DNA from: CAVPNY01 sp963706905
GTDB lineage: Bacteria; Chloroflexota; Anaerolineae; Anaerolineales; UBA4823
Length of the DNA stretch: 64,000 nucleotides
Direction: 5' to 3'
NCBI GenBank assembly: GCA_963706905.1
Contig: CAVPNY010000015.1
Location: 434,001-498,000 of the forward strand
The number at the start of each line of letters is the position of its first letter. Within the stretch, counting starts at the first letter, position 1. The notes under the pieces were generated by a model. It was not told the DNA's origin. It was given only the letters and a program-made list of their open reading frames with translations, and made no database searches. Below are positions 16,930-25,354 of the stretch, in pieces. A program made the translations under genes and the position numbers.

Positions 16930-18062
16930 TTACCCAAAGCTGGCAGCGAGTTTCTCGAATTGATGAGATGCAAAACTTTCCGGTTGTAATAATACCATGG
17001 GTATCTTTTGTATAGAAGCCTGATATGCCAGCTCAGGATCTGGAGTGAATACAATCGCTGGATCTCTTCCAAGCTGTTCTTGCATCTGGCTCAGAGTTAA
17101 CTGCAAACTTGAGCGAATGCGGTTGACTACGATGCTGCTGATCTGTCTCTCCCCAAGACCAATATCCATCAAATCCCGAATGAGAGCTTTTCCTTGTGCA
17201 ACGGATTGGGGATTAGGCTCCAGGATAACTAAAACAGCGTTACACAGGCTGAGGACTTTCTCATTTACCATTGTGATTCCAGGACCAGGATCAAGGCACA
17301 CATAACTGGCTAGTTGCGGCAGCAGCCGTGCAATCGATTCGAACTGGTGTACTGCATTTTGCTGTCTGGCATCCCTTGGTTGTGATGAGCTGAGCAACAT
17401 CCGTATGCCCGAGGTATGAGGCAGTAGTTCATTTTCGATTGCCTGGCGAGTGATCTCTTTCGGTGGTAGTTGAAGCAAATGGTTAAGCCCTTCGAGTCTG
17501 GAATAACCCAGTTCTAAGCCAATACTTCCCAGGCCAGGCCTGAAATCTGCAAGCAGGACATCTTTCTTTGTGCGCTGGTGAATGACGATGGCCAGATTAA
17601 GCGTAATGGTCGAAGCCCCCAAGCCGCCTTTGGGTGCGATGATTGCAACCATGAAGCCGGTTTCTCGCACCTCGACCAGCTGATGTGATTTTGAACTGCG
17701 CCCCAGGACCGCCTTGATATGGGCTAACAATTCCCGTGAGGAGATTGGCTTGGTAAGATAGGCATCAGCGCCCAACTCCAATCCCTGGACTCGATCATCC
17801 ATACTGGTCTTGGCGGTGAACATGATGATGGGGATATCCTGGGTGGCCTTCCCCTGGCGTAATTGTCGGGTGACCTCAAAGCCATCGATCCCCGGCATCA
17901 TGATGTCCAGCAGAATCAAGTCCGGCTGTTCGTTTTCTGCCGTGAGAAGAGCCTTTTCTCCGTCACCGGCGGTAATAATCTGATACCCTTTTCATCCAGC
18001 ATCATCCCAACCAGGCGCAGTGTATCGAGTTCATCATCTACGATAAGAATCTTTTCAGGCAT
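16930..18062 (-). CDS. Response regulator fused to CpaE/TadZ-like ATPase, frame broken once
   Basis: A receiver domain at the N-terminus (start at 18062: MPEKILIVDDELDTLRL) is interrupted at 17986-17992, where one base is missing from an AAAAGGG run; adding it gives DEKGYQIITAGDGEKALL and joins LILLDIMMPGIDGF with the phospho-acceptor Asp. Residues from about 145 on form a MinD/ParA-type domain whose Walker loop is KGGLGAST: the ATP-contacting Lys is replaced, as in CpaE/TadZ proteins that position Tad pili or secretion machinery. Restored length is 377 residues. No pilus genes lie nearby. It is the first gene of the operon with the sirtuin and the kinase. Confidence 0.82.
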
Positions 18063-18214
18063 TCCAGCTCCTTACCCAATCGTTGTTTGTTGTCAGTCTA
18101 GCACAAACTGAGCGGTGCGTAATTTACACTTCAGTAAGGCAGCTGGAGATCCTCCTCCGTGCCAGGCTGCAGTGATGAGAGGCTTGTGTCGGCTGGCCTG
18201 GATAGGATTTCCTG

Positions 18215-18220
18215 TATAAT
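18215..18220 (+). promoter_or_regulatory. -10 box (TATAAT), leaderless-type start for tilS
   Basis: Perfect TATAAT, 9 nt before the tilS ATG at 18230. No ribosome site precedes the start. Confidence 0.5.
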
Positions 18221-18229
18221 GGATTTTGT

Positions 18230-19660
18230 ATGGATGATTCTGTTAATACAATCCTGAAATCAGTTTGCATGTTTACCACTGCCCGGCCAGTGCTGGTCGG
18301 TGTCAGCGGCGGACCAGACAGCTTGTGTTTGTTGGACTTGCTTGATCGCCTTGGATACCCGCTGGTGGTAGCTCATCTAAATCATACCTTGCGTCCTGAA
18401 GCAGATCGGGAAGCTCAAATCGTCGCTCGCACGGCGCAAGAACGTGGACTGAGATTTGTTCTGGGAAAAGAAAATACACAGCTTTACGCCCACATGCATT
18501 CGCTCTCGCTAGAGGAAGCAGCTCGCACAGTCCGCTACAATTTTCTATTTGAGCAGGCCAGGTTGTTTAAAGCCCAGGCGGTTGCAGTGGCTCACACCGC
18601 TGATGATCAAATCGAAACTGTCCTGATGCACCTCCTGCGTGGAGCCGGCGTGGCAGGGCTGACTGGCATGCAGGTCCGGGCGCTGCCAAACGCCTGGAGC
18701 CAGGAGATTCCGCTCGTGCGCCCGTTGCTGAGCATGTGGCGCGAGCAGATCCTGGATTATTGCGCTGAGAGACAGTTGCAGCCAGTGTACGACTCCTCAA
18801 ACCAGGATCTCACCTTTTTCCGCAACCGCTTGCGCAAGGAGCTGATTCCATACCTTGCTAGCTTCAATCCGGCAATCAAGCGGGTTATCTGGCGAGGCAG
18901 CGAGGTGATGAAGGGGGATGACGAGATCATTCAAAAGTCTGTGGAAGAAATCTGGCAACACTGTGTGCAGCGAAACGGACAAGGGTTCGTCTTATTCGAT
19001 GTGTCTGAATTCACCAATCAGACTGTTGGAATGCGACGCCGATTAATCCGGCGTGCCGTCGCGGAATTAAGACCTGGTTTGCGCGATATTGGATTTGATG
19101 CAATTGATCGGGCACTGGAATTTCTCGCAGCTATTGAAAAGCCCGGCCAAATCGACCTGGTTTCTAATCTAAGGTTGGTGTACGAGCCTGGCAGGTTGTG
19201 GCTGACAGATGGGGGAGTGGAATTACCGACCGATGAATGGCCCCAAATGGCGGTTGATACAGAGATCCAGGTTAAAGAAGCCGGAGCGATCGAGCTGGAA
19301 GGTGGCTGGCAAATTCAGGTAGACTTGATCTTGCAAGCTGGGTTGGTGATGCAGATAGCGCAAGCCAACCAGGATCCCTACCAGGTTTGGCTGGCTGTAG
19401 ACATCGATAAAAATTTGATCTACCTGCGCACCTTGCGACCGGGTGACCGCATTCAACCCATGGGTATGTCAAATGGTACTCAAAAAATCTCCGATTTCAT
19501 GATTGATCGCAAGGTCCCGCGCCGGGCGCGGCGCGGCTGGCCTCTGCTATGGGTTGGGGAAAAGATCGCCTGGGTGCCCGGATGTCTCCCCGGACAGGGT
19601 TTCCAGCTGTCTCACGATACACAAAGAGCCATTCACTGCACGATCAAGCGCGAAAACTGA
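18230..19660 (+). CDS. tilS: tRNA(Ile)-lysidine synthase
   Basis: A 476-residue enzyme that converts C34 of the tRNA(Ile2) anticodon to lysidine with ATP and lysine, making it read AUA. The PP-loop GVSGGPDSLCLLDLL is at residues 24-38, HLNHTLRPEADRE and AHTADDQIETVLMHLLRG follow, then the conserved NxxxRxxxRxxLIP block (NQDLTFFRNRLRKELIP). The C-terminal substrate-binding domain (TilS_C; LRPGDRIQPMGM, then KVPRRARRGWPLL) is complete. The gene is monocistronic, and the usual neighbours hpt and ftsH are absent. Confidence 0.95.
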   Translation: MDDSVNTILKSVCMFTTARPVLVGVSGGPDSLCLLDLLDRLGYPLVVAHLNHTLRPEADREAQIVARTAQERGLRFVLGKENTQLYAHMHSLSLEEAARTVRYNFLFEQARLFKAQAVAVAHTADDQIETVLMHLLRGAGVAGLTGMQVRALPNAWSQEIPLVRPLLSMWREQILDYCAERQLQPVYDSSNQDLTFFRNRLRKELIPYLASFNPAIKRVIWRGSEVMKGDDEIIQKSVEEIWQHCVQRNGQGFVLFDVSEFTNQTVGMRRRLIRRAVAELRPGLRDIGFDAIDRALEFLAAIEKPGQIDLVSNLRLVYEPGRLWLTDGGVELPTDEWPQMAVDTEIQVKEAGAIELEGGWQIQVDLILQAGLVMQIAQANQDPYQVWLAVDIDKNLIYLRTLRPGDRIQPMGMSNGTQKISDFMIDRKVPRRARRGWPLLWVGEKIAWVPGCLPGQGFQLSHDTQRAIHCTIKREN

Positions 19661-19694
19661 CAAATCTATCAACCCGCGAAACCTCCGCTTCTGT

Positions 19695-19718
19695 TATAAT
19701 TGTTAACGATTGTTAATG
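19695..19718 (+). promoter_or_regulatory. -10 box overlapping a tandem 10-bp repeat before the DUF47 gene
   Basis: TATAAT at 19695-19700 is overlapped and followed by two adjacent copies of ATTGTTAAYG (19699-19708 and 19709-19718). A repeat with one helical-turn spacing at the transcription start is typical of a repressor site. The repressor is unknown. Confidence 0.4.
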
Positions 19719-19808
19719 CATCGAGATGGGTCGATCGGTTCATGAATCTTGAGGGGCGCAACCGAGGCCAATCTGGTGGGATGGAATATTTCTTTCAAAG
19801 GATGGATT

Positions 19809-20432
19809 ATGAAATTTATAAACCGGCGTAAGAAAGACAACCGATTCCTCGATCTCCTTGCTCGCCAGACTGAGTTTACCGTACAGGGGATGGAAGCATT
19901 GAAGCAATACATGATTGAGCCAGATGCAGCTTTGGCTGAACAGGTGAGCAAAATGGAGTCCGAGGCGGATGAGGTTCGCCGGATCCTTATCGATGAGCTT
20001 AATCGCACATTTGTTACACCCTTCGACAGGGAGGATATTTTTGCACTATCACTGACGATTGATGACATCCTCGACTATGCTGAGTCAACCGTGGATGAGA
20101 TGGCGATGTTGAATGTCGAGTCCAATTCATATCTAGAGCGGATGGTTTCACTACTGACAGATGCTGCCACCGAGATTCACCGGGGCGTTCTGCAGCTCGT
20201 AGATCATCCTAACGTTGCCAATGATCATGCGGTGCGGGCTAAAGCGTTAGAAAACCGGGTTGAGCAAGTTTATCGCGAAGCGCTAGCGGATTTATTCCAT
20301 GACCCAAAAGATCTGGACGAGGTGATGGATATCCTCAAATTGCGTGAAATTTACCGCCACCTGTCCAACGCGGCTGATCGAGGCGACCAGGCTGCTAACG
20401 TGATCGGCGACATCGTGGTCAAGTGGTTATAG
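19809..20432 (+). CDS. DUF47 / PhoU-like protein
   Basis: A 207-residue all-helical protein of the DUF47 family, relatives of PhoU. Two PhoU-like three-helix bundles are visible, with metal-binding E/DxxxD-type clusters (ESEADEVRRIL, SLTIDDILDYAE and LREIYRHLSNAADRGDQAANVIGDIVV). Such proteins normally accompany a Pit-type phosphate permease and control its flux. No permease is found on either side here. The start at 19809 is chosen because AAAGGA lies 6 nt upstream and residues before it (from 19749) are unlike the family. Confidence 0.85.
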   Translation: MKFINRRKKDNRFLDLLARQTEFTVQGMEALKQYMIEPDAALAEQVSKMESEADEVRRILIDELNRTFVTPFDREDIFALSLTIDDILDYAESTVDEMAMLNVESNSYLERMVSLLTDAATEIHRGVLQLVDHPNVANDHAVRAKALENRVEQVYREALADLFHDPKDLDEVMDILKLREIYRHLSNAADRGDQAANVIGDIVVKWL

Positions 20433-20499
20433 ATTGAGCCCTTTCTAAAAACAATGCGGGGGTTGTTCCTCACAATCCAGAATTAGAAGAAATTTCTCT

Positions 20500-21432
20500 C
20501 TATAATAGTAATGGTTGGGAATAAACGCCCCGCTGGTCCGCCAATCGACGGAGCTTCATCCCTACTTCACGCCATTGGATTTTTGAAATCCCCAATTTTT
20601 GCCGGACCTGTTCCGGCTCCATGCCAGACAGCCAGTCACTCAAAGCGCAAGTCCAACGACACATTTCGAAGGACACATGTTTTGTTATTCCAGCCTGCAG
20701 GCTAAGATCCTCTAAAAGGTATTCCAGGCGCCGCTGTGACCACGGGAACACTGCATCTGTGATTTTATATTGGGCCTTGTATTTTGGAAAAACAGTCACC
20801 CAGCTCTCTGGAAGCGGGATCTTGCGTTCTTTGTATCGGTATTGTGGGCTGGTGTACCGCACAAATAAGATTGGACCGTTGGGAGCATCAAAATCGATAT
20901 GATTCACCTGCAAAGTAATCGTTTCACTCTTCTTGATGCCAGTGTGCAGCAAGAGATCGAGTAAAGCAAAGTAGCGGGTGTCATGGGGTGGATTATTCCT
21001 GAAATCTTCCGCAACCCGGTAAATTGCTTCAACTTCTTCAACCGTGAGAACCTGGGGAAGCGGGCTGATTACCGATCGTTGGACCACCTTTTCCGCAGGG
21101 TCGATCAGTAGAACACCATACTCGTGCAGCCAGCGAAAGAAGGCTTTGATGGATGTGATGCGCCTTGCCAGGGTTTTTGGACTGCAAGGTACACCGCGCC
21201 CTTTTTGCATCCAATCCAGAAAGTTATTCAGATCAGTAGTCGAGAGGCTGCCCAGGGTTCGGTCCGGCGGCAGATAGGCTGCCAAAAGTTTCAGGTCTGC
21301 GACAAAAGCCTTTATGGTGTGTGGGGAGTTTCCCTGGTCTTTCAGGTATAGTTGCCAGGCATTGATCGCGGGGATCAGTGTTATCTGGGGAGTGATATGA
21401 GCAGTACTTGACGCACCAGAGTTAGGGGACAT
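20500..21432 (-). CDS. Tyrosine-recombinase homologue lacking the catalytic residues
   Basis: 310 residues with the two-domain build of Xer/phage integrases: a SAM-like core-binding domain (about 22-115; YLKDQGNSPHTIKAFVADL) and a catalytic-domain fold (about 125-300; LTVEEVEAIYRV, LLDLLLHTGIKKSETITL). The active site is degraded. The first Arg (TGxRxSE) is Lys (TGIKKSE), HxxR is ExxR (FEMCRWT), the second His is Trp, and no Tyr is found at the nucleophile position (LGISKIQWREVGM). The frame is intact, with a strong GGAGGT ribosome site, so a DNA-binding role without strand cleavage is likely. No att-like repeats were seen. Confidence 0.75.
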   Translation of the reverse strand: MSPNSGASSTAHITPQITLIPAINAWQLYLKDQGNSPHTIKAFVADLKLLAAYLPPDRTLGSLSTTDLNNFLDWMQKGRGVPCSPKTLARRITSIKAFFRWLHEYGVLLIDPAEKVVQRSVISPLPQVLTVEEVEAIYRVAEDFRNNPPHDTRYFALLDLLLHTGIKKSETITLQVNHIDFDAPNGPILFVRYTSPQYRYKERKIPLPESWVTVFPKYKAQYKITDAVFPWSQRRLEYLLEDLSLQAGITKHVSFEMCRWTCALSDWLSGMEPEQVRQKLGISKIQWREVGMKLRRLADQRGVYSQPLLL

Positions 21433-21509
21433 GCAAACCTCCGTTTAATGCGGATAGGCTATTCGTATAGATTAACGATCCTGTAAAAGTTTAGTCTGCT
21501 TCAGAGATA

Positions 21510-21540
21510 TTGTCAATAGTCGTTTTTTCAATAGTATAAT
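21510..21540 (+). promoter_or_regulatory. Promoter of the metzincin gene
   Basis: TTGTCA (21510-21515), 19-nt spacer, TATAAT (21535-21540), giving a leader of about 70 nt before the ATG at 21619. The spacer is longer than ideal. Confidence 0.5.
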
Positions 21541-21618
21541 TGCCCCGGCGCGCAGGCACCTGGGTGTAAGAGGGTCTTTATAGGGTTGTTTTCTCATGGT
21601 GATTAGAGGTTTGTTACG

Positions 21619-23433
21619 ATGCTGCACTATCGTTATGCCAGCTTTACGGTTTTGATCGGGCTGATCGCCCTGGCTGGGCTGATCTTTGGGGGCATTTCGC
21701 CGACATTAGCCGCGAAGTCAGTGGATCCTGAACATGCAATTCTTCTCCCGGTTGTCTTCAAAAAAGATTTCGATTTAAAAGTCAACAGCGTGATGGTGAT
21801 CCAGGGTACCACCCCTTCTGAGGGCTATCCGCTGTCGCTCGCCAATCGAGAAACAATCGCGCGGGTGTTTGTTGGTACTGGTAGCGGGAAAATGGTCGCA
21901 GGGGTGACCGCGAGGATGTGTGTATATAACAATTTGGGTGATTCACTTGGATGCATCCAACCACAAAACGATCCCATTATTGCGCCTTCTCTGGAATCCA
22001 ATCTCAATCGGACGATTAATTTTCACCTTCTACCGAATTGGGTGAAACCAGGGTATGCATATCATGTGGATCTGGATCCGGATCACCTGCTTCATGAAAG
22101 CAACCGAGCCAATAACCGCTTCCCAAGCCAGGCTACCCAGTCTTTTAACTTTACTTTTTCTCCAGCACTCAACATGATGATTGTCCCGGTGAAATATCAG
22201 CCATTCTCAACTGCCACGCCCTTCTTACCGGAGATAGGTGATCTTTCCTATCTTACCTGGATGCCGATCAAGGTTCTGCCGATCCCGGCTGCGAATTACC
22301 AGACTCACATGATCTATTCCTACTTCCCATCGACGAGTGACTATAACCTGGATAATCTGACGGGGGCAGGGTGGCTTCAATTATTACTTGAATTGACGGC
22401 GATTCACAATCTTGAAGATCCTGCTGGTAATCTTAATTATTACGGCTTGGTGAACTCCTATGATGCACATGGTTGCGAATATGGTTGTATCACAGGCGTC
22501 TCTAATATAAGCGCCACCGGTGGGTTCTTGACAGCAGTTGGGTGGAGCGGGTATGGAGCAGGGACGGTCGAAGCCAGCCGGATAATGGTACACGAGTTGG
22601 GGCACAATTTCGGCCGGCCGCATGTCAATTGTACTGGTCGGGAACCTAAACCAGATAACAGCTACCCCTACATGGGTGGTTCAATCGGGCAGTGGGGTTT
22701 GGATGTTGTGGGGGGTAATCTCTATGATCCAGAAGTGTATCGTGACATCATGAGCTATTGTCAAGATGTCTGGACCTCCGATTACACGTACTGGAATATA
22801 AACGCGTATCGCATTTCTCGAGAAAACCAGTCGGCGAAGGTTCTCCCGGCTGAGCGAAATTTGTATATCAGCGGTTATTTGGCTGCCAACGGGCAGGTGC
22901 ATCTTGAACCGGTATACGAGCAAGTATCTCCCTTACCGGCGATCCAAACAAGAGGGCGACATTGGGTGGAAATGCTGGATGCCCAGGGGAAGGTTTTGGC
23001 GGCATACCCATTCCAGGTGAATGAAGTTGCCGATGTCAGTGGATATTCCAGTTTCGGTTTCTTTGTTCCCGCGCTCGAAGGTCTGCAGGGTGTCCGAATT
23101 ATAGATGGTGATCGTGTATTGTATGAAAAAATAATCCCAGGTCAGATTGCCGATTTCCCGGAGGACTTTCAGGGAATCTCAGCTCAGGTGAGCGCGAAGA
23201 CGCTCCAGCTTCGCTGGGCGGATATGGAGCGATCCCATGAAGAGATTACATATCGTCTGCGATTTTCGCAAGACCGTGGGAACACCTGGCAGGTGCTGGC
23301 GTTGAAATTGAGAGAACCAACATATACAATGTCTGTCACACCAGGGATGGATTTAAATCGGGCAATTTTTGAGGTACAGGCATCCGATGGGATCCACACC
23401 AGCACAATTACGGTTAGTACTTTTGGGGAATAA
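21619..23433 (+). CDS. Secreted metzincin-type zinc metalloprotease with CARDB-like domain
   Basis: 604 residues. A signal peptide covers about 1-31, followed by a short ILLPVVFKKDFD segment. Residues about 55-180 look like a CARDB/immunoglobulin-type domain (VNSVMVIQGT to HLLHESNRANNRF). The protease part carries HELGHNFGRPH at 325-335 (His325, His329, His335 as zinc ligands, Glu326 as general base) and a Met-turn DIMSYC with Met378, the metzincin pattern. The C-terminal 200 residues contain a fibronectin-III-like region (LRWADMERSHEEITYRLRFS). A secreted protease acting on extracellular protein is likely; the subfamily was not recognised. Confidence 0.82.
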   Translation: MLHYRYASFTVLIGLIALAGLIFGGISPTLAAKSVDPEHAILLPVVFKKDFDLKVNSVMVIQGTTPSEGYPLSLANRETIARVFVGTGSGKMVAGVTARMCVYNNLGDSLGCIQPQNDPIIAPSLESNLNRTINFHLLPNWVKPGYAYHVDLDPDHLLHESNRANNRFPSQATQSFNFTFSPALNMMIVPVKYQPFSTATPFLPEIGDLSYLTWMPIKVLPIPAANYQTHMIYSYFPSTSDYNLDNLTGAGWLQLLLELTAIHNLEDPAGNLNYYGLVNSYDAHGCEYGCITGVSNISATGGFLTAVGWSGYGAGTVEASRIMVHELGHNFGRPHVNCTGREPKPDNSYPYMGGSIGQWGLDVVGGNLYDPEVYRDIMSYCQDVWTSDYTYWNINAYRISRENQSAKVLPAERNLYISGYLAANGQVHLEPVYEQVSPLPAIQTRGRHWVEMLDAQGKVLAAYPFQVNEVADVSGYSSFGFFVPALEGLQGVRIIDGDRVLYEKIIPGQIADFPEDFQGISAQVSAKTLQLRWADMERSHEEITYRLRFSQDRGNTWQVLALKLREPTYTMSVTPGMDLNRAIFEVQASDGIHTSTITVSTFGE

Positions 23434-23488
23434 CTCGAAAAAGGCATTGTGTTAGAATATCGCCATTCTTCCCGTTGAGGAGGCTTGA

Positions 23489-23962
23489 ATGAAGCCAACA
23501 TTATTGATTATGGTCCTACTGGTTGTATTATTGGCTGCTTGCCAGACGGCTGCACCAATTGAAACGGAGGCGCCGTCGTCGGTTGAGACGCGTGTCCCGA
23601 ACCCAACGCAGGTAGTCATAACACCGTCGGCCACAACACCAGCGGTTGCGGTTAAAACACCAGAACCGACTGATAACGGCCCTTATCCAGGGGCAGTTGA
23701 ACCGACCAAATACGATCCGAACAACCCTGCACCTTATCCTGGACCAGGGGAGGGCGGCACACCAGTCGAGTGGGAAGAAGCTACAAGATTGCTTCTGGAA
23801 GGAAAAGTTACCCAGGTGACTTCATTCGATAATTTGATGGTGATAATGGTTTTGAAGGATGGCGAGACTGTCAACACGCGCCAGCCAACCCTTAACGCAG
23901 TATTAGACGTAATTGATGAGTGTGGGGATTTATGTAAGGATATTGAGCTTCTTACTGAGTAG
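23489..23962 (+). CDS. Lipoprotein of unknown function
   Basis: 157 residues with a lipoprotein signal (lipobox LAAC, Cys18), then a Thr/Pro/Glu-rich linker of about 70 residues. The C-terminal part (about 90-157) is a compact folded region beginning PVEWEEATRLLLEGKV and ending in VIDECGDLCKDIELL, with two nearby Cys. A GAGGAGG ribosome site supports the start. It is the second gene after the secreted metzincin. The 3' end overlaps the convergent HD gene by 11 bp. Confidence 0.7.
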   Translation: MKPTLLIMVLLVVLLAACQTAAPIETEAPSSVETRVPNPTQVVITPSATTPAVAVKTPEPTDNGPYPGAVEPTKYDPNNPAPYPGPGEGGTPVEWEEATRLLLEGKVTQVTSFDNLMVIMVLKDGETVNTRQPTLNAVLDVIDECGDLCKDIELLTE

Positions 23963-24530
23963 GGGGTATTATCAGGCGTTCAAAACCCAATTCAGGCGCA
24001 ATTTCTCGCATCGCCTGGATCACGTTCCCTACATGTTCCCATAATTCCACCCCGAAGTCTTGCGCAGCCTGGGCGATCTCTTCCCGATTAGCCCCGGCTG
24101 CGAAAGCCTTATCTTTCCATTTTTTCTTAACAGAGCTGACGGTCAGGTCGTCCAGAGAGTGAGAAGGTCTGACCAGGGCCACAGCTGTGATCAGGCCGGT
24201 GATTTCATCGCACGCGTATAGGCATTTTTCCATAGTCGTCTGGCGCGGCACCCCGGTATGATCGGCATGGCTGAGGATAGCCCGGATGATCTCATCGGGA
24301 ACGCCACGTGCTTGTAAGATCGGCGCACCCTGTTGTGGGTGTCGTTCCAATGTGGGATGGATCTCCCAATCGAAGTCATGCAGCAAGCCGGTCACCCCCC
24401 ACATCTCTTGATCCTGGTCAAATTTGGCGGCATAAAAGCGCATGGCAGCTTCGACAGCCAACATGTGCCGCACCAGATTTTCGTTATTTACGTACTCGCG
24501 AACGAGTGCCAGGGCCTGAAAATGGTTCAT
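23952..24530 (-). CDS. HD-domain hydrolase (HDIG-type)
   Basis: 192 residues with an HD metal-dependent phosphohydrolase core: first His in LVRHMLAVE, HD pair in GLLHDFDWE, a further His in RHPQQGAPIL and HADHTG, and an Asp later in the helix CLYACDEITGLITA. The family cleaves phosphate from nucleotides or nucleic-acid ends; the substrate is unknown. The ATG at 24530 overlaps the stop of the SanA-like gene (ATGA), so this start is preferred over the longer frame from 24602. Confidence 0.82.
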   Translation of the reverse strand: MNHFQALALVREYVNNENLVRHMLAVEAAMRFYAAKFDQDQEMWGVTGLLHDFDWEIHPTLERHPQQGAPILQARGVPDEIIRAILSHADHTGVPRQTTMEKCLYACDEITGLITAVALVRPSHSLDDLTVSSVKKKWKDKAFAAGANREEIAQAAQDFGVELWEHVGNVIQAMREIAPELGFERLIIPPTQ

Positions 24531-25189
24531 TGAGCTTCTTTCGGGAAGATCGGTTCGGGGTTGCCCAGCACAGGCAGCGGTTGGGAGACGTGCACCTCCC
24601 ACAGGGCAACCAGGGTGGCGGCCGTTTCACGCATCCCCCAGTAAAGGCGGGAGAAAGGCCGGTATTGGCGAACATCCGCTGAAACGCCCACTGCAGGCAC
24701 ACCGAGCCGGTTGCAGACGTACACAGCCCGTGGTAGATGGAATCCTTGGGTCACCAGGATAGCTGATTCAACTTTGAAGATATCCTTTGCCCGGTAACAA
24801 GTGTCATAGGTGCGCCGGCCGGCATAATCCACCACAATGTCATCCGGGGGAATCCCTTGACTGATCGCGTAATCCCGCATTGCACCAGGTTCGTTGTATT
24901 CGATAAACCGATTATCACCACTCATCAGCAATTTTTGAACTTTTCCAGCGGTATAAAGTTCCACGGCAGTGTTGATCCGATCGCGGAGCACTGGAGAAGG
25001 TGTCCCATCACGGCGCAACCCGGCTCCGAAGACGATGGCTACCGGGGCTGCCGGAACCCGAGCGATGGAATACAGGCGCGGCATGGTGTAAATTCGGGTG
25101 ACCAGTTGAGGCAGCACTGTGACCAAAGCAGTGACGATGATCAGCGAAATGAGAATTGTGGTGAACACTTTCACGACCTTCTTGAACAT
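24527..25189 (-). CDS. SanA/ElyC/YdcF-family (DUF218) membrane protein
   Basis: 220 residues with an N-terminal membrane helix (about 8-30), then the DUF218 Rossmann-like domain: IVFGAGLRRDGTPSPVLRDR, KLLMSGDNR, and ILVTQGFHLPRAVYVC near the end. Members affect envelope permeability and peptidoglycan-precursor use (E. coli SanA, ElyC). First gene of a two-gene operon with the HD hydrolase. A TAGAAT box 6 nt before the ATG indicates a leaderless transcript. Confidence 0.83.
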   Translation of the reverse strand: MFKKVVKVFTTILISLIIVTALVTVLPQLVTRIYTMPRLYSIARVPAAPVAIVFGAGLRRDGTPSPVLRDRINTAVELYTAGKVQKLLMSGDNRFIEYNEPGAMRDYAISQGIPPDDIVVDYAGRRTYDTCYRAKDIFKVESAILVTQGFHLPRAVYVCNRLGVPAVGVSADVRQYRPFSRLYWGMRETAATLVALWEVHVSQPLPVLGNPEPIFPKEAQ

Positions 25190-25195
25190 GGCTGA

Positions 25196-25201
25196 ATTCT
25201 A
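25196..25201 (-). promoter_or_regulatory. -10 box (TAGAAT), leaderless-type start for the SanA-like gene
   Basis: TAGAAT on the minus strand, 6 nt before the ATG at 25189. No ribosome site between. Confidence 0.45.
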
Positions 25202-25255
25202 CCAAATAATTCACTACAGAAATTCTATATAGTTGCTTAACGTATTATGAAAGGG

Positions 25256-25296
25256 AAGGGCCTGTGATGGACAGCATCTGCCCGTCACAGGCCCTT
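25256..25296. terminator. Hairpin terminator after the fused binding-protein gene
   Basis: A perfect 12-bp stem (AAGGGCCTGTGA pairing with TCACAGGCCCTT) around a 17-nt loop, in the 165-bp gap between the SanA-like gene and the end of the binding-protein gene. It lies 59 bp past the latter's stop. The T-run is short, so efficiency is uncertain. Confidence 0.7.
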
Positions 25297-25354
25297 GCGT
25301 TCGTTCCTCGTCCTCTCTCAGTGATTTTGCAGGAGAGGTGGAGGCTTAAATCGG

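Noticed and set aside
20500..21432. Integrase marking a genomic island
   Set aside because: The catalytic residues are missing, no tRNA or attachment-site repeat was found, and neighbours look ordinary.
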